Below are positions 13,238 through 14,560 of a stretch of 14,560 nucleotides of DNA, in pieces. The stretch comes from Candidatus Mancarchaeum sp. (GTDB taxonomy: Archaea > Micrarchaeota > Micrarchaeia > Micrarchaeales > Micrarchaeaceae). Both the position numbers and the translations under genes were made by a program. Under the pieces are notes generated by a model. The model was not told where the DNA came from and did not search any database. It was given only the letters and a program-made list of their open reading frames with translations. Location: positions 1 through 14,560 of the forward strand of contig DAHXOG010000008.1 in the NCBI GenBank assembly GCA_027364995.1, given 5' to 3'. The number at the start of each line of letters is the position of its first letter. Within the stretch, counting starts at the first letter, position 1.

Positions 13238-13348
13238 TTAGGAAGAGCACTGCATTGGAAAATCCTTAACCGCATTTGGGATTCAAGTTTAGGTTTAACA
13301 GCATAAGCAGTAAATCTCGCATAATTAAGTTAGGAATACTACATAAAT

Positions 13349-13376
13349 AGAAAAAATATAAAAGGAGAAAAAAAGG
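13349..13376 (-). terminator. U-rich terminator of the L7Ae-eS28-eL24 operon
   Basis: Just after the eL24 stop codon the minus strand has two T-tracts, CCTTTTTTTCTCC and ATATTTTTTCTA, within 28 bases. There is no strong hairpin. This fits the archaeal U-tract mode of termination. On the plus strand, ftsZ ends in a six-T run at its stop codon but shows no strong tract beyond it. Confidence 0.6.
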
Positions 13377-13381
13377 ATAAA

Positions 13382-13543
13382 CTACTTCTTTTGGACGAAT
13401 TCCTTCTTGCTTACCTTCCTGTGCATAAGTATTCCGTATTTATAGCATCTGCTGCTGCAATAGTAGTTTATCTTTCCAGTCTTAAAGACATACGCAGTGC
13501 CTGTGCCTTTAGGTATTTCCTTTGAACAGTATGAGCATTTCAT
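13382..13543 (-). CDS. rpl24e: 50S ribosomal protein eL24
   Basis: A 53-residue zinc-ribbon ribosomal protein of the large subunit, found by translating the minus strand from the ATG at 13541-13543 to TAG at 13382-13384. It starts MKCSYCSKEIPKGTGTAYV and has YYCSSRCYKYGIL in the middle, giving the zinc ligands C3, C6, C29 and C33, then a basic end (MHRKVSKKEFVQKK). Length and motifs match archaeal eL24. It begins 10 bp after eS28, completing the known L7Ae - eS28 - eL24 order. The ndk gene that often follows in archaea is absent here; a U-rich terminator and ftsZ come next. Confidence 0.96.
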   Translation of the reverse strand: MKCSYCSKEIPKGTGTAYVFKTGKINYYCSSRCYKYGILMHRKVSKKEFVQKK

Positions 13544-13553
13544 TTGATATCAC

Positions 13554-13841
13554 TCACTTTACCTTTATTTCCCTTGCTTCCCTGCTGGTGTCTGGCAGCC
13601 TTATGACATCCCCTATCTTTATTGGGCCTATCTCGTTCCTCCTTATTATCCTGCTCTTGTCCTTTCCTTCAAGTATCCTGCAGGTAACTTGGTAGACCTC
13701 GCCGTACATGCCGGTTTTTACCTTTTTGTTAATCTCGACAACCTCAGCCAAAAAGCCAGAAAATTGTGGCTGCGGCTGCTGTGTTGGAGCTGTTGGGACG
13801 CCAGGTGCTTTAGGTTGCGGTTTTTCTGCCATATCTACCAT
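13554..13841 (-). CDS. rps28e: 30S ribosomal protein eS28 with P/Q-rich N-terminal extension
   Basis: Small-subunit OB-fold protein near the mRNA exit. The core is clear from about residue 28: FLAEVVEINKKVKTGMYGEV, CRILEGKDKSRIIRRNEIGP, then IKIGDVIRLPDTSREAREI, which holds the family's nearly invariant C-terminal pattern. Archaeal eS28 is usually about 70 residues; here about 25 extra residues rich in P, Q, K and A precede it (KPQPKAPGVPTAPTQQPQPQ). The first ATG (13839-13841) has AAGG only one base upstream, so the ATG at 13830-13832 (giving MAEKPQ) is equally possible; both leave the extension in place. It starts 16 bp after the L7Ae stop, in the same operon. Confidence 0.93.
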   Translation of the reverse strand: MVDMAEKPQPKAPGVPTAPTQQPQPQFSGFLAEVVEINKKVKTGMYGEVYQVTCRILEGKDKSRIIRRNEIGPIKIGDVIRLPDTSREAREIKVK

Positions 13842-13857
13842 GCCTTATAAAAATTAT

Positions 13858-14385
13858 TTATTCAGCTTTCTTTTCTTCGCTGGATTCTGTCTTATTTTCC
13901 TCTTTAGACTCCTCCTTATGCTCCTCTTTGTGCTCGTGTTTGTGTTCTTCTTTATGTTCTTCTTTGTGCTCCTCTTTAGGCTCTGCCTTCTTCTCTTCCT
14001 TAGGCTCCTGCTTTGCCTTTTGCGATGTGCCTGTGGTTTTTGACACTATGTCCTTTATCGCTTGTGATGCACTTCCCTGAGATTCTACGGCTATAGCTGC
14101 GCATTGCACATTAAGCCCTATTGACTTCCCAAGCTCAAGCTTGCTTGGCACATAAGAGAACGGAACCTTTTTCTGCTCACACAGCTGTGGTATATGCATA
14201 GCTATCTCTTCTGGCTCTATGTCTTCTGCAAGCACAACAAACGTCGCTGATCCGCGCTCAACGCTCTTGGTTACTTCGTTGATGCCTTTCTTGAGCTTTC
14301 CCGATTGCTTAGCCATCTGTAAGGCTTCATATGTCTTTGAAGCCAGGTCTTTTGATACTTCGAACTTCACGTAAGATTTTGCCAT
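13858..14385 (-). CDS. rpl7ae: 50S ribosomal protein L7Ae with long Glu/Lys/His repeat tail
   Basis: L7Ae binds kink-turn RNA; in archaea it is part of the ribosome, of box C/D and H/ACA RNPs and of RNase P. Residues 1-117 are a standard L7Ae with GINEVTKSVERGSATFVVLA (34-53), carrying the RNA-binding N-E-x-T-K-x-x-x-R-G pattern, and AEDIEPEEIAMHIPQLCEQK and VPFSYVPSKLELGKSIG. Residues 118-175 are an added, highly charged tail in which EEHK-type units recur (KEEHKEEHKEEHKHEHKEEH), then KEESKEENK and EEKKAE. Archaeal L7Ae is normally about 120-130 residues. The ATG has GGTG six bases upstream and a 40-50 base leader. First gene of the L7Ae - eS28 - eL24 operon. Confidence 0.95.
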   Translation of the reverse strand: MAKSYVKFEVSKDLASKTYEALQMAKQSGKLKKGINEVTKSVERGSATFVVLAEDIEPEEIAMHIPQLCEQKKVPFSYVPSKLELGKSIGLNVQCAAIAVESQGSASQAIKDIVSKTTGTSQKAKQEPKEEKKAEPKEEHKEEHKEEHKHEHKEEHKEESKEENKTESSEEKKAE

Positions 14386-14406
14386 TTAAAACACCGTCGG
14401 TTTACA

Positions 14407-14425
14407 CTTCATCCAGTATATGAAG
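14407..14425 (-). promoter_or_regulatory. Hairpin in the L7Ae mRNA leader
   Basis: CTTCAT (14407-14412) and ATGAAG (14420-14425) pair around a 7-base loop. If transcription starts near 14431, the hairpin is at the 5' end of the leader. Archaeal L7Ae is known in at least one case to bind a kink-turn in its own leader. I see no clear paired GA/AG kink-turn core here, so autoregulation is only a possibility. Confidence 0.35.
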
Positions 14426-14452
14426 AGTTTGTATTGTTATTTTGTGTATAAT

Positions 14453-14463
14453 CTTATTTAAAG
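14453..14463 (-). promoter_or_regulatory. TATA box of the L7Ae operon
   Basis: Minus-strand CTTTAAATAAG is a good archaeal TATA element, preceded by an AAAG purine stretch like a BRE. It is about 73 bp upstream of the ATG, so the leader would be roughly 45 bases and would contain the GGTG ribosome site at 14392-14395. Confidence 0.65.
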
Positions 14464-14492
14464 CTTTCTGAAGGAGCTCTTATTATAGGAAG

Positions 14493-14520
14493 TTGAGTTA
14501 TGGCTTAAAACTCAAGCCAT
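14493..14520. repeat. Interleaved inverted repeats upstream of the L7Ae promoter
   Basis: TTGAGTT (14493-14499) pairs with AACTCAA (14509-14515), and ATGGCTT (14500-14506) pairs with AAGCCAT (14514-14520). Both are exact 7-bp inverted repeats in the order a-b-a'-b', sharing two A residues. The block is 30-60 bp upstream of the L7Ae TATA box. It could be a double operator, or a pseudoknot in an RNA from either strand. The remaining sequence to the window edge shows no gene. Confidence 0.6.
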
Positions 14521-14560
14521 ATTAAATAGCAATAAAATCCATTAACTTGCACTATTCGCC

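Overview
The window is archaeal and chromosomal. It carries archaeal/eukaryotic-type ribosomal proteins (eS19, eL39, eL31, eL7/L7Ae, eS28, eL24), the anti-association factor aIF6, a PDCD5-family protein, deoxyhypusine synthase, archaeal-type UMP kinase, ADP-forming acyl-CoA synthetase with separate alpha and beta subunits, and FtsZ. Genes are tightly packed, and several promoters have AT-rich TATA elements about 25-30 bp from a start codon, as expected for largely leaderless archaeal transcripts. The small gene set, ADP-forming fermentation enzyme and low-complexity tails on ribosomal proteins suggest a DPANN-like lineage (Micrarchaeota/ARMAN-like), but this is inference; no rRNA gene is present to settle it.

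Layout. (1) 1-2102, minus strand: the translation cluster eS19 - PDCD5-like - eL39 - eL31 - aIF6, with aIF6 running off the left edge. (2) 2185-6584 and on to 7508, minus strand: membrane-anchored winged-helix protein - ACD beta - ACD alpha - class III PLP enzyme - UMP kinase - possible 43-aa ORF. (3) About 7553-8894: a TnpB-only IS200/IS605-type (IS1341-like) element, inserted just upstream of the winged-helix gene. (4) 9022-10278, plus strand: a beta-CASP metallo-beta-lactamase ribonuclease of the aCPSF2 type, converging on deoxyhypusine synthase (10385-11344, minus). (5) 11469-13237: a 3-methyladenine DNA glycosylase (minus) divergent from ftsZ (plus). (6) 13382-14463, minus: L7Ae - eS28 - eL24 with its own TATA box, leader and U-rich terminator.

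How the genes work together. Most encode ribosome parts or factors acting on ribosomes and mRNA: aIF6 keeps subunits apart, deoxyhypusine synthase modifies aIF5A, and the beta-CASP enzyme processes or decays RNA. ACD alpha and beta form one enzyme making ATP from acyl-CoA; the neighbouring PLP enzyme could feed amino-acid carbon toward it. The less ordinary content is the TnpB element with a predictable omegaRNA guide, the tail-anchored double winged-helix protein with a long P/Q linker apparently in the ACD operon, low-complexity extensions on three ribosomal proteins, and several palindromes in promoter regions, two of them interleaved inverted repeats that could form H-type pseudoknots in RNA. 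No tRNA, rRNA or CRISPR array was seen. No gene-free stretch exceeds 300 bases.
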